A stretch of 64,000 bases of DNA. Source: MGBC131033 sp910585655 (GTDB taxonomy: Bacteria; Bacillota; Clostridia; Lachnospirales; Lachnospiraceae). Shown here one piece after another: positions 16,980 to 25,964 of the stretch. Position 1 is the stretch's first letter. Each line of letters begins with the position of its first letter. Location of the stretch: the NCBI GenBank assembly GCA_949502025.1, contig CATBCG010000032.1, positions 16,053 to 80,052 on the forward strand, written 5' to 3'. Made by a program: the position numbers and the translations under genes. The notes below the pieces were generated by a model. That model saw only the letters and a program-made list of their open reading frames with translations, did no database searches and was not told where the DNA came from.

Positions 16980-18389
16980 TTGCCAGCCAAAAAAAGAACG
17001 AAAAAGAAGATAGCACGTTACCGTAAACCGATTCGGATCAATATAGGGATGATTATTTTTTTGTTTATTTTTGTTTATATTGTGGCACAGATCCTATTGT
17101 CGCTCAACAAAGGGCATATTTCGATTTATGAAGTGATCAGCGATTCCATGTCCGACAACAATACGATCACCGGATTGATTTTACGGGAAGAGAACGTTTT
17201 GCTGGCAGAGCATTCCGGCTATGTGAATTTTTATTTAAACGACGGCGGCAGGGCGGCAAAACGGGACGTAGTATATACGTTAGATGAAACCGGCAATATC
17301 TATACGCAGCTAGCGGATTCGGAACGAGTTACGGATACAAAGGAGCCTTCGGAAACCGAAGCGGCGATCCAGGATCTTCTTCTTCGCTACCGCAAAGACG
17401 GAGACGTACGTTTTCAGGCAGTTTATCCACTGCGGGAGTCTATTTTGGCAGAGATTTTACAGACTTCCAGCGCTTCTATGCTTTCTGGTTTAAAGGATGT
17501 TTTGGAAACGTATGGCGACAACAGTGGTTTTCATGTAGTCCGCGCCGGTATAAGCGGAATCGTTACATTTTATACGGATGGCTACGAGACAAAAACCAAA
17601 GAAGCCATCAGCTACGCCGACTTTGATACAGAAACGTCCGGCTACCAAAAGTCGCTGATAGGAAACGCTTCTTTGATTGAAGAGGGAAGCGCGGTCTGCA
17701 AGGTACTTCCTTCGGAGTCCTGGAGTATCATTCTGCCGATTGACGAAGAGCAGTATAAAAAGTTATCAGAACGGGATTATGTAGATATTATTATCCGCCG
17801 GGACGGTGTAAAGACCAATGCGGCAGTATCGGTCTACCAGAAAAACGGCGAGTTTTTTGCAGAGCTTAGGCTACAGCGTTATATGGTTCGTTATGCCAAT
17901 CAGCGTTTTTTGGATATCAGCATTTCTTTAAACAGTGTGGTTGGTTTAAAAATTCCTCAAAGCGCAATCGTAGAGAAGCAGTTTTTTAAAGTTCCGCTGG
18001 AGTTTTTTACAGAAGGCGGAGACAGCAGTAGCGACGGACTCGTCAAAGAGCGTTATACTGAAAAAGGGGAAATAGAATATCAGTATATTACTACGGATAT
18101 TTACTACAAGGATGAGGAGTGTGCGTATATTGCGGCGGATGAAGAGCTGCAGGCAGGAGATCGGATACGAAAAACCGATTCCGAGGACAATTATGTTCTT
18201 TCTGAAACGGCAACGCTTGAGGGAGTTTACAATGCCAACAAGGGCTATGCCGTGTTCCGCCGGATTGAAATTTTATATGAAAATGAAGAATATTGTATCG
18301 TAGCGGACAATACGTCTTATGGGCTTTCGGAATACGACCATATTATTTTACAAGGAGAAATGGCGCAAAATCAGACGATTTTGCGGTAA
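16980..18389 (+). CDS. HlyD-like membrane fusion/adaptor protein
   Basis: 469 residues: basic N-terminus, one membrane helix (about 20-40, MIIFLFIFVYIVAQILL), then a large extracytoplasmic part with lipoyl/barrel-sandwich-like strands (around EHSGYVNFY and GISGIVTFY) as in HlyD-type adaptors. No partner ABC transporter is adjacent. The TTG start at 16980 follows TAGGAGGAAT with good spacing. It sits directly before yggS-sepF-ylmH-divIVA, a conserved position in Lachnospiraceae, which hints at a cell-envelope or division role; the molecular function is inferred only. Confidence 0.75.
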   Translation: MPAKKRTKKKIARYRKPIRINIGMIIFLFIFVYIVAQILLSLNKGHISIYEVISDSMSDNNTITGLILREENVLLAEHSGYVNFYLNDGGRAAKRDVVYTLDETGNIYTQLADSERVTDTKEPSETEAAIQDLLLRYRKDGDVRFQAVYPLRESILAEILQTSSASMLSGLKDVLETYGDNSGFHVVRAGISGIVTFYTDGYETKTKEAISYADFDTETSGYQKSLIGNASLIEEGSAVCKVLPSESWSIILPIDEEQYKKLSERDYVDIIIRRDGVKTNAAVSVYQKNGEFFAELRLQRYMVRYANQRFLDISISLNSVVGLKIPQSAIVEKQFFKVPLEFFTEGGDSSSDGLVKERYTEKGEIEYQYITTDIYYKDEECAYIAADEELQAGDRIRKTDSEDNYVLSETATLEGVYNANKGYAVFRRIEILYENEEYCIVADNTSYGLSEYDHIILQGEMAQNQTILR

Positions 18390-18403
18390 ATGAAGGAGAT
18401 TTT

Positions 18404-19144
18404 ATGGAAGAGGAGAAACAAGCAAAAGTGGAAACGGGTATCCGCCAAAATCTGGCTGAAGTAGAGCGTCGGATTTGCCAGGCTTGCGAGAGAGCAGGAC
18501 GTCGAAGAGAGGAAGTTACTCTGATCGCTGTCAGCAAGACAAAGCCGCTAGAGGCAATCGAAGAGGCGATCCGTTGTGATATCCATACCTTTGGGGAAAA
18601 CAGAGTTCAGGAGCTGATGGAAAAGCAGGAGGCGATCTCTGTGGGAAAGGTTCCTCTTAATTGGCATATGATCGGGCATTTGCAATCCAATAAAGTAAAA
18701 TATATCATAGGGAAAACCGCCCTAATCCATTCGGTGGATTCGCTGCATTTGGCAAAAGTCATTGAACAGGAATCTGCCAAGAGGGAGTGTTCTACGCGAA
18801 TTTTAATGGAAATCAATATTGCCGGAGAAGAAAGTAAGTTCGGTGTTTCTCCGGAGGAAGCCGTACATCTGGCTATGGAAATCGACAAGTTTCCCCATAT
18901 TCAGCTATGCGGCTTGATGACGGTTGCTCCTTTTACACAAGATCCAGAAGAAAATCGGAAATATTTTTGCAAAATGCGTAAATTACTTATTGACATTGTG
19001 TCCAAAACCCCCCATAATAGTAATATGGGTGTGCTGTCGATGGGAATGACCGGTGATTATGAGGTTGCTATCGAAGAGGGCGCGACCTGTATCCGTGTAG
19101 GAACCGGGATTTTTGGAAGCAGGACGTATCCGGAAACTACATAA
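18404..19144 (+). CDS. YggS-family PLP homeostasis protein
   Basis: Alanine racemase-like TIM barrel that binds pyridoxal phosphate and maintains PLP and amino-acid balance. 246 residues from the ATG at 18404, which has AAGGAG 7 nt before; a longer frame reaches back into the previous gene and is rejected. Motifs: LIAVSKTKP with the PLP lysine, FGENRVQE, WHMIGHLQSNK, and SMGMTGDYEVAIEEGATCIRVG near the end. Members next to sepF are often called YlmE. Confidence 0.95.
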   Translation: MEEEKQAKVETGIRQNLAEVERRICQACERAGRRREEVTLIAVSKTKPLEAIEEAIRCDIHTFGENRVQELMEKQEAISVGKVPLNWHMIGHLQSNKVKYIIGKTALIHSVDSLHLAKVIEQESAKRECSTRILMEINIAGEESKFGVSPEEAVHLAMEIDKFPHIQLCGLMTVAPFTQDPEENRKYFCKMRKLLIDIVSKTPHNSNMGVLSMGMTGDYEVAIEEGATCIRVGTGIFGSRTYPETT

Positions 19145-19167
19145 TTACAGAGATGGGAGATGTCACT

Positions 19168-19797
19168 ATGGCAAACATAATCAAAGACTTTTTGGGTTAT
19201 CTGAAATTAGGCGAAGACGAAGAAGAATACGATGAGTTTTATGATGAGGATGAAGAGGAACAGGAGAGAAAAGTCAGAAAACGAGAGGCACGCCTGCAAA
19301 GCAGTGAAATTCGACAGGAAAGAAATACGCGGTTCGATCAAGAAGAACGGCTCGAACGTACGGGTACATTAGGGGGAGCTTCTTTTTCCAGCAGAAGATA
19401 TGGAAGCGATGAGCCAGAGGAGTTTCCACGGGAAAAGAGAGGTGTGCGTATGGAAAAAACCACATCCAACAAAGTGGTGCCGATCCGTACTACCCAAAAG
19501 GGGATGGAGGTCTGCATCATGAAGCCGGATTCCTTTGAGGATTCCCAGGATATTTGTGACATGCTTCTTTCCGGACGTGCTGTCGTTGTGAATTTAGAGG
19601 GCTTTGATCCGTTAGAGGCACAGCGCATTATGGACTTCATATCGGGATCGGTATATGCGATCAGCGGTAAGTTACATCAGATTTCCAAGTATATTTTTAT
19701 CTTTTCACCGGATTCGATTGATATATCCGGAGACAGTTTTGGCGTAGCAACAGAAGAGGACGGGTTTGAAGTACCAACCTTAAATAAAGAATTTTGA
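19168..19797 (+). CDS. sepF: Cell division protein SepF
   Basis: Membrane-binding FtsZ tether. 209 residues from the ATG at 19168, supported by GGGAG 6-10 nt upstream; the family begins with the amphipathic membrane helix seen here (MANIIKDFLGYLKLG). An acidic/basic disordered linker (20-100) precedes the conserved core (about 115-200) with VCIMKPDSFEDSQDICDML, AVVVNLEG and IDFISG-like segments. The linker is longer than in B. subtilis SepF (about 150 residues in total). Confidence 0.95.
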   Translation: MANIIKDFLGYLKLGEDEEEYDEFYDEDEEEQERKVRKREARLQSSEIRQERNTRFDQEERLERTGTLGGASFSSRRYGSDEPEEFPREKRGVRMEKTTSNKVVPIRTTQKGMEVCIMKPDSFEDSQDICDMLLSGRAVVVNLEGFDPLEAQRIMDFISGSVYAISGKLHQISKYIFIFSPDSIDISGDSFGVATEEDGFEVPTLNKEF

Positions 19798-19822
19798 TTT
19801 CTAATAGGAATAAAAAGACAAC

Positions 19823-20590
19823 ATGGAAAAAAACATAGAGAAGAACAATCAAATGCTGCTCAGACATTTTCAGGATTTGTCCAGGACAGCGTGTGAGAGA
19901 AATCATAATACGTATACGGACTTTTTAAATTTGGACGAGCTATCCTTGCTGCAGACGCATGCCAGGGAGCTGCCTGGTTCTTTTTTACTATACGGGGGAC
20001 GGGAACATTCGGAGCGGCAGGTCGCCTGCTTCCTGCCGGAATGGTCTGATGAGGCTTCTTTTCCGGTTTCCTGTATTCATATTATCCTGCCAGGCGCCAA
20101 ATTTACTTCTAAATCCTTAACTCATAGGGATTATTTAGGAGCAGTCCTTGGGCTGGGGATTGATCGGTCCAAAATCGGAGATATTATAGTAGTGGAAAGC
20201 GAGGGAGCATATTTCTTCTGTATAAGTAATATTGCTTCCTTTCTTTTAGATGAATTAAAACAAGTAGGACGGCAGAGCGTCCGTTGCGAACTGGTCGGGG
20301 CGGAGGAAGCCTTAGGGGAGCAAAAGCAGGAGGAGATTCGAGCTACTGTCAGCTCCTGTCGTTTGGACGCCGTTATCGGCGCTGCGTTTCGTACGTCAAG
20401 AAAGCTTTCGCAGGAACTGATCGAAGGAGGACGAACCTACGTCAATGCCCGTCAGGTTTTCAGTTCCCACTATACGCCGGAAGAGGGAGAGATGATATCC
20501 ATCCGTGGATATGGAAAATTTGTATATGCAGGAGAAACCGGACAGAGTAAAAAGGGGCGGCTTCAAATCCGCCTGTTAAAATATATATAG
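19823..20590 (+). CDS. YlmH-type S4-domain RNA-binding protein
   Basis: 255 residues. The N-terminal two thirds match YlmH (VACFLPEW, THRDYLGAVLGLGI, RSKIGDIIV), and the C-terminal 65 residues form an S4 RNA-binding domain (LDAVIGAAFRTSRK, then YVNARQVFSS). YlmH homologues have been linked to ribosome rescue and to division gene clusters. It follows sepF by 25 nt and precedes divIVA by 10 nt. Confidence 0.93.
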   Translation: MEKNIEKNNQMLLRHFQDLSRTACERNHNTYTDFLNLDELSLLQTHARELPGSFLLYGGREHSERQVACFLPEWSDEASFPVSCIHIILPGAKFTSKSLTHRDYLGAVLGLGIDRSKIGDIIVVESEGAYFFCISNIASFLLDELKQVGRQSVRCELVGAEEALGEQKQEEIRATVSSCRLDAVIGAAFRTSRKLSQELIEGGRTYVNARQVFSSHYTPEEGEMISIRGYGKFVYAGETGQSKKGRLQIRLLKYI

Positions 20591-20600
20591 GAGATGGACT

Positions 20601-21164
20601 ATGCTGACACCGATTGAAATTGAGAGGAAAGTGTTCAAATCCGGAATCGGATACGAAAAAAAGGACGTAGACCTCTTTTTAAAAGATATATTGGATAATT
20701 ATGAGGCTATTTATAAAGAAAATGTAGAACTGAACGATAAGATCAACGTTTTAAGCGAAGGCATCCAATACTATAAGTCTATCGAAAAGACGTTGCAAAA
20801 AGCGCTTGTCCTGGCGCAGAGAACTTCCGACGAAACGCAGGAGGCTGCTAAAAAAGAAGCCAAGGCGATTGAACAGGAGGCACACGCCAGGGCTGATTTA
20901 ATTTTGGCAGATGCACGCAGGGAGCTGAATTCTCTGCATAGCAAGACAATAAACCTGGTGCAACAATACGATCTTTATAAAGCACAGTTTAAGCAGCTTG
21001 CCGCCGCGCAGTTAGAAATTCTTTCGAGCGAAAGTTTTCAAATTCATGTAGCAAATCTGGACGCATTTTTAGCACAGACAGAGGAGTATGGCGAAGAGAA
21101 CTATTCTGAGGAAGCGGCTATGGAGGAAGGATATTATTCGGAAGAAGGGGAGGAAGAGGAATGA
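20601..21164 (+). CDS. divIVA: Cell division initiation protein DivIVA
   Basis: Coiled-coil scaffold that senses negative membrane curvature. 187 residues: N-terminal lipid-binding domain (LTPIEIERKVFKSGIGYEKKDVD), followed by long coiled-coils (about 30-150) and a strongly acidic, Glu-rich tail (EEYGEENYSEEAAMEEG). The usual Phe of the membrane-binding loop is represented here by FKSGIGYEKKDVDLF. It overlaps aroB by 4 nt (ATGA). Confidence 0.93.
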   Translation: MLTPIEIERKVFKSGIGYEKKDVDLFLKDILDNYEAIYKENVELNDKINVLSEGIQYYKSIEKTLQKALVLAQRTSDETQEAAKKEAKAIEQEAHARADLILADARRELNSLHSKTINLVQQYDLYKAQFKQLAAAQLEILSSESFQIHVANLDAFLAQTEEYGEENYSEEAAMEEGYYSEEGEEEE

Positions 21165-22255
21165 GTAAAACCATTGTTCTTCACAGTGAGGAAAAACCGA
21201 TTTATGAAATCCGGATGGAACAGGATTTTTCCACTCTGGCTGAGAACTTGGCTCCTTTAGAATTAAGCAAGCGCAGGCTTTGTCTGGTTATGGACTCAAA
21301 TGTTGCCACGTTTCATCAGGCGGAGTTAGAAAGCGTTCTGGCGCCTCTTGGCGCTTCTTTGACTACCTTTGTATTTGAAGCAGGAGAGGAACAGAAAAAT
21401 CTCGATACCGTAGGACGCCTGTATACGCATTTGATTGAAAAGAACTTTGATCGGAAGGATGTGTTGATTGCGGCAGGCGGCGGTGTGACAGGAGATTTGA
21501 CCGGATATGCGGCGGCTACCTATCTGCGCGGTATCCGCTTTGTTCAGATACCGACTACCTTGCTGGCTATGGCAGATTCGAGTATCGGCGGAAAAACAGG
21601 CGTAGATTTTCGTTCTTATAAAAATATGGTAGGGGCTTTTCACCAGCCGTCTGCCGTCTATATGAATTTTTCTCTTTTGGCTACTCTGCCGGAACGGGAA
21701 TATCTGTCCGGTATGGGAGAAATCATCAAACATGCCTATATAAAAGATACGAGACTGCTGTTGGCGTTAAACGCGCATAGGACGGAGCTGCGGCAAAAAG
21801 CGTTTTCCGTGCTGGAGGAAATTTTATATCAATCCTGTTCCGTAAAGCAAGCCGTGGTAGAGCGGGATCCAAAGGAACAGGGAGAACGCGCGCTTTTAAA
21901 TTTCGGACATACGATAGGTCATGCAATCGAAAAATTGACGGAGTTTCAGCTTTTACATGGAGAATGCGTAGCACTTGGCATGTTGGCGGCTGCTCATATT
22001 TCTAGGCGGAGAGGAAAGGCTGTTTCCGGTCAGACATTCCTGCAGATGAAAGAGCTTTTGGAGGCGTATGGGCTTCCTACCGCCGTAGAGGGGCTATCGG
22101 ATCAGGATATTTTACAGGCTACGAAGCTGGATAAAAAAATGGATGCCGGGCAGATTCGTTTTGTCTTATTAGAAGCCGTCGGTCAGGCTGTTATCGACTA
22201 TACCATAACAGAAGAGGAGCTGTTAGAGGGCATCCGTGAGGTGGTACGACGCTAA
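21161..22255 (+). CDS. aroB: 3-dehydroquinate synthase
   Basis: Second step of the shikimate pathway: DAHP to 3-dehydroquinate, NAD- and metal-dependent. 364 residues. Seen: the nucleotide-binding AAGGGVTGDLTGYAAATYLRG region (about 105-125), QIPTTLLAMADSSIGGKTGVD, and the metal ligands in GEIIKHAYI (Glu), FGHTIGHAIE (His) and LLHGECVALGM (His). Standalone here, translationally coupled to divIVA instead of lying with other aro genes. Confidence 0.97.
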   Translation: MSKTIVLHSEEKPIYEIRMEQDFSTLAENLAPLELSKRRLCLVMDSNVATFHQAELESVLAPLGASLTTFVFEAGEEQKNLDTVGRLYTHLIEKNFDRKDVLIAAGGGVTGDLTGYAAATYLRGIRFVQIPTTLLAMADSSIGGKTGVDFRSYKNMVGAFHQPSAVYMNFSLLATLPEREYLSGMGEIIKHAYIKDTRLLLALNAHRTELRQKAFSVLEEILYQSCSVKQAVVERDPKEQGERALLNFGHTIGHAIEKLTEFQLLHGECVALGMLAAAHISRRRGKAVSGQTFLQMKELLEAYGLPTAVEGLSDQDILQATKLDKKMDAGQIRFVLLEAVGQAVIDYTITEEELLEGIREVVRR

Positions 22256-22284
22256 ATGCGATAAAATCAGAGAAAGGAACGGAT

Positions 22285-22812
22285 ATGAAAAAATCTATCT
22301 GGAGAGACAGCCTTTTTGTAGTGCTGTTGGTGGCGTTGGATCAGATCACAAAGTATTTGGCAGTTCGTTATTTAAAAGGAAACGAGGGGATTTCTATTCT
22401 TCCTGGTATCTTTCGCCTACAACTATTAGAGGGAGGAAATTCCGGCGCTGCCTTTGGTATTTTACAGGGGAAGTTTTGGTTTTTCTTTGTCAGTACCTTA
22501 CTGATCTTAGGAGGCATTTTATTTCTTTTGATTCGGATGCCAAAAAGCCGTCGTCTAAAGCCGTTATATTTTACTTTATTGCTTTTGTCCTCCGGGGCAA
22601 TCGGTAACTTTATCGACCGGGTGTTTACTTATTTTACAGAAGGCTATAATTATGTTATTGATTTTCTTTATTTTGAATGGATTGACTTCCCGATTTTTAA
22701 CGTTGCAGACTGTTATGTAACCGTTTCGGCTGGATTGCTTTTGCTTCTTTTTCTCTTTTATTATAAGGAAGAAGATTTGGAGTGGTTCATGAAAAAGGAG
22801 GAAAAGTCATGA
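22285..22812 (+). CDS. lspA: Lipoprotein signal peptidase (signal peptidase II)
   Basis: Cleaves prolipoproteins before the lipidated cysteine. 175 residues with four membrane helices. Catalytic region: SGAIGNFIDRVF and, after the third helix, FNVADCYVTVSAG, which carry the two catalytic aspartates. The D-Q-I-T-K family motif is at the first helix. rluD overlaps the stop (ATGA), as in many Firmicutes. Its substrates here include the lipoprotein carboxypeptidase at 15 kb. Confidence 0.95.
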   Translation: MKKSIWRDSLFVVLLVALDQITKYLAVRYLKGNEGISILPGIFRLQLLEGGNSGAAFGILQGKFWFFFVSTLLILGGILFLLIRMPKSRRLKPLYFTLLLLSSGAIGNFIDRVFTYFTEGYNYVIDFLYFEWIDFPIFNVADCYVTVSAGLLLLLFLFYYKEEDLEWFMKKEEKS

Positions 22813-23759
22813 GAGAGGAACTAGCCGAAGAAAAAACTGTTTGGGTAGTGCCGGAGGCTTATGCCGGAGTTCGGATTGACAAGGCGTTATCGGCGTACCA
22901 GCCGGAGATTTCCCGTTCTTTTTGGCAAAAGCTGCTGGCAGAAAAAAGGATAACCGTAGACGGGCAAACGGCAAAAAGCAGCCAGAAATTAACGGCAGGA
23001 GCGTGTATCGTCTGGAGCCTGCCGGAACCGGAGCCTTTAGAGGTGGTTCCGGAAGACATTCCTTTGGATATCTTATATGAAGACAAAGATGTTATCTTGA
23101 TCAATAAGGGAAAAAATATGGTAGTACACCCTGCGGCGGGGCATATGACAGGAACGATTGTCAATGCGCTGCTTTATCATTGCCCGGAGGAGTTAAGCGG
23201 TATCGGCGGAGTGGCAAGACCCGGAATCGTGCATCGAATCGACCGCGATACGACCGGAGTGATCATCGTCTGTAAAAACGACTACGCGCACCAGCATATT
23301 GCCGCACAGCTAAAAAGTCACAGTATTATCAGACGTTACCATGCGTTGACCTGGCAGCCTTTTTCGGAAGAAGAGGGGAGTGTCAATGCTCCGATTGGCA
23401 GACATCTAAGCGACCGTAAAAAAATGGCAGTCAACTACAAAAACGGCAAAGAAGCGGTAACACATTATCGGCTGGTGGAAAATCTTCAGGGAAAATATGC
23501 ACATATTATCTGTTCGCTTGAAACCGGACGGACGCATCAGATTCGTGTTCATATGGCAAGTATTCACCATCCGCTGCTAGGGGATCCGGTTTACGGTTCT
23601 GCCAAAAATCCGTTTCATCTGGAAGGGCAGGCACTTCACGCGGAAGTGCTTGGCTTTATTCATCCCTCTACCGGTCGCTATATGGAATTTCATGCTCCGT
23701 TTCCAGAGTATTTTACCGCTCTTTTAAAAAAGCTGGGAGCGGCTACAATTCCGGGTTAA
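22809..23759 (+). CDS. rluD: RluA/RluD-family pseudouridine synthase
   Basis: Converts uridines in 23S rRNA (RluD-type) to pseudouridine. 316 residues from the ATG at 22809, which has AAGGAGGAAAAG directly upstream and overlaps the lspA stop. N-terminal S4 domain (RIDKALSAYQPEISRSFWQKLL) and catalytic domain with the HRIDRDTTGVIIVCK motif containing the catalytic Asp, plus LETGRTHQIRVHM and GDPVYG. The specific target uridine cannot be told from sequence; symbol by similarity and synteny. Confidence 0.93.
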   Translation: MREELAEEKTVWVVPEAYAGVRIDKALSAYQPEISRSFWQKLLAEKRITVDGQTAKSSQKLTAGACIVWSLPEPEPLEVVPEDIPLDILYEDKDVILINKGKNMVVHPAAGHMTGTIVNALLYHCPEELSGIGGVARPGIVHRIDRDTTGVIIVCKNDYAHQHIAAQLKSHSIIRRYHALTWQPFSEEEGSVNAPIGRHLSDRKKMAVNYKNGKEAVTHYRLVENLQGKYAHIICSLETGRTHQIRVHMASIHHPLLGDPVYGSAKNPFHLEGQALHAEVLGFIHPSTGRYMEFHAPFPEYFTALLKKLGAATIPG

Positions 23760-23786
23760 TAACTGTTTTTTTGTATAAAATAGATA

Positions 23787-23823
23787 TTGACTTTTGGCTT
23801 TTCCTATCATACAATTAGAATTG
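23787..23823 (+). promoter_or_regulatory. Promoter with overlapping inverted repeat upstream of the BlaI-type gene
   Basis: TTGACT (23787-23792), 17-nt spacer, TACAAT (23810-23815). A perfect inverted repeat CAATT-AG-AATTG (23812-23823) overlaps the -10 box. BlaI-family repressors bind short dyads at their own promoters, so this is a candidate autoregulatory operator; that role is inferred. Confidence 0.65.
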
Positions 23824-23862
23824 CGGCAATATTCGGAAGAATTAAAGTAGGCGGAGGATGAT

Positions 23863-24225
23863 ATGGGGGAGATCAGACTGCATGAGGGCGAATTAAACGT
23901 GATGGAACTCTTATGGTCAAATAAGGCTCTGGCAGCCAGAGATATTGCAAAAATTATCAAAGAATACATCGGCTGGGAAAAGAATACCACTTACACGGTT
24001 ATCAAACGCCTAATTGACAAGGGTGCGGTTAAAAGAGAGGAACCGGGCTTTATCTGTAAAGCCGCTATTTCCAAGCGTTCCGTACAAAACATTGAGACCC
24101 GCTATTTATTAAACCAGTTGTTTAACGGTTCGTTGCATAATTTTTTTGTAGACTATTTAAAAAATCAAGAGCTTACAAAAACAGAGCTTACAGAACTGGA
24201 GCAAATTGTAAATGAGCAAAAATAG
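23863..24225 (+). CDS. BlaI/MecI/CopY-family transcriptional repressor
   Basis: 120 residues: winged-helix DNA-binding domain (LHEGELNVMELLWSNKALAARDIAK, then the recognition region NTTYTVIKRLIDKGAVKRE) and a C-terminal dimerisation part (NQLFNGSLHNFFVDYLKN). No BlaR1/MecR1 sensor peptidase, beta-lactamase or copper exporter is adjacent, so the inducer and target are unknown. The gene overlaps the next one by 14 nt, which suggests it regulates its own small operon with the AbiEi-like and DUF5688 genes. Confidence 0.9.
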   Translation: MGEIRLHEGELNVMELLWSNKALAARDIAKIIKEYIGWEKNTTYTVIKRLIDKGAVKREEPGFICKAAISKRSVQNIETRYLLNQLFNGSLHNFFVDYLKNQELTKTELTELEQIVNEQK

Positions 24226-24829
24226 TAATATTGTCTTAGCGTTAGCCAAAAAGAACAAGGGACGTATTACCACAAAGGAGCTTTCGGCAAGAGGTTTGCG
24301 ACGCGAGCTGTTAGGGCAGTTGGTAGAAGAGGGGCAGTTAGTCCGGGAAGCCTGGGGAATTTATCGTCTTCCTGAGGTAGAACCCGATATTTATTTTGTG
24401 CTTCAGCATGCTTGTACCAAGGCAATCTTTTCCTATGAGACAGCCTTGTCTTTTCATCATTTAATTACAGAAGAAGTAAAAACACACATTTCGATAACCG
24501 TACCGCAGGGCTTAAATATCTCAGGATTAAAGAAGCTTTGCCCGAATTTGGTGGCGCATTATGTACAACCGAAGAATTTAGAGCTGGGTTTGTCGGAAGG
24601 GGTATCTCCAGAAGGAAATCCGATTTTGCTTTATAACAGGGAGCGTTGTATTTGCGATATCATCAAGCATCGCCGTCAAATATCGGCAGAAACTTATATC
24701 CAGGCGGTACAAAATTATTTTCACCCTGAGAAACATACAGTTCCAAAGGACTTACGTCTGCTGCAAAGCTATGCGCATTCCTATGGGATTGAAAGTCAGG
24801 TTTACCATTATATGGAATTTCTTATGTAA
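24212..24829 (+). CDS. AbiEi-like antitoxin-family protein, orphan
   Basis: 205 residues. N-terminal winged-helix (GRITTKELSARGLRRELLGQLVEEG, ending GIYRLPE) and a C-terminal AbiEi-type domain (FSYETALSFHHL, ISITVPQG, ILLYNRERCICDIIKHRRQ). This is the architecture of type IV antitoxin AbiEi. The partner AbiEii nucleotidyltransferase, expected immediately downstream, is missing; a DUF5688 gene follows. It may therefore be a solitary regulator or a remnant. The ATG overlaps the repressor gene end and GAGCAAATTGTAAATG offers only a weak ribosome binding site, so coupling is likely. Confidence 0.82.
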   Translation: MSKNSNIVLALAKKNKGRITTKELSARGLRRELLGQLVEEGQLVREAWGIYRLPEVEPDIYFVLQHACTKAIFSYETALSFHHLITEEVKTHISITVPQGLNISGLKKLCPNLVAHYVQPKNLELGLSEGVSPEGNPILLYNRERCICDIIKHRRQISAETYIQAVQNYFHPEKHTVPKDLRLLQSYAHSYGIESQVYHYMEFLM

Positions 24830-24873
24830 ACAAAGCCTGAAACGTTATATCAAAAGCAAAGGAGAAGTCTGTT

Positions 24874-25860
24874 ATGGAATACAAAGATTTTTGCTCTGAG
24901 CTGAAACGCGGTGTGCTGCAAAATACTTCCTGGAACATTAAAGAAGAGCATTATCAATTTTATGCGGATGGATTTACTTCCAAAGACCCGGATCAGTTAG
25001 AAATGATCCGAAATACCAATTTAAAATACCACCACAAGGAATCCGATTCTTTGATTGGGGACTATGTGATTTTATATGCCGATATAAAAGAGGCGTTCTG
25101 CCGGTTTTCTACGTTGCAGCTTTTTGAGGAATATAAAAAAAGTGGCTGGGATCGGGTATGGTCTATTGTAGATGACGCGATTCAAACAATACACAATACC
25201 AACATCGAGGAGGTATTGGCTAAATTAGAAAATTACGAGGTAGCAAAAGAAAAGTTGATCATTCGTCCGATCAATTATACCGATAATCGTTATGAACTGA
25301 AAAAAATGATTTATAAGCAATATGATGATGTTGCTTTAGTTTTGTATACCGTAATGTATGACAACAAAGAAATGGGTTTAGGAACCTTAAAAGTTCAGAA
25401 GCATATTTTTGAAAAGTGGGGGAAGGATCTGGAAGAGGTTTGGGAAGACGCTCTGATCAATTCCAATATTATTGCCCCTCCTAGAATGTATATGACGCCG
25501 ATGGAGTGTTATCAGCCATCCTATACAAAGGGCGCTTTTATGGCGATTAACAGTGATATCACGCACATTGGAAAAATGCAGGTTCCGACCATTACCACAA
25601 CCAAACAGACAAACGGAGCAATTGCCATGTTTTATCCAGGTGTATTAGAACGCATTTCGGAATTGATAGGCGATAGCTTCTATGTAGTATTTACCAGTAT
25701 TCATGAAGCGCGGGTACATCATATCGACGCCATTTCTCCGCGTACCATTTTACAGTCTTTAAAAAATGTCAATAAAGCATTTGCGCAGGATGAAATTTTA
25801 TCTCGAAAAGTTTTCTTATACGACAAAGAGAAGAAGAGCCTGGCAGCGTTAGAATTATAA
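24874..25860 (+). CDS. DUF5688 family protein
   Basis: 328 residues, soluble, no signal peptide or membrane helix. It resembles the DUF5688 family of Clostridia: N-terminal MEYKDFCSELK-type segment, a central part with NYTDNRYELKKM, and a C-terminal half with YFPG-like MFYPGVLERISELIGDSFYVVFTSIHEA. Function is unknown. It lies 44 nt after the AbiEi-like gene with an AAAGGAGAAG site before the ATG, and is followed by a strong terminator. Confidence 0.78.
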   Translation: MEYKDFCSELKRGVLQNTSWNIKEEHYQFYADGFTSKDPDQLEMIRNTNLKYHHKESDSLIGDYVILYADIKEAFCRFSTLQLFEEYKKSGWDRVWSIVDDAIQTIHNTNIEEVLAKLENYEVAKEKLIIRPINYTDNRYELKKMIYKQYDDVALVLYTVMYDNKEMGLGTLKVQKHIFEKWGKDLEEVWEDALINSNIIAPPRMYMTPMECYQPSYTKGAFMAINSDITHIGKMQVPTITTTKQTNGAIAMFYPGVLERISELIGDSFYVVFTSIHEARVHHIDAISPRTILQSLKNVNKAFAQDEILSRKVFLYDKEKKSLAALEL

Positions 25861-25964
25861 CCTGTTTTGAAATTTCTTTTTTATCTAATGGATGTAGTTC
25901 CATCCTTTCCTCTATAAAACAACCCAATAGAAGAGTACACAAAAATTTGTAGAGGTATTGACAT

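Noticed and set aside
24212..24829. A complete AbiE toxin-antitoxin system
   Set aside because: No AbiEii nucleotidyltransferase gene is next to the AbiEi-like gene.
25958..25963. TTGACA as a promoter -35 box
   Set aside because: No acceptable -10 box lies at 16-18 nt, and a terminator stem begins two nt after it.
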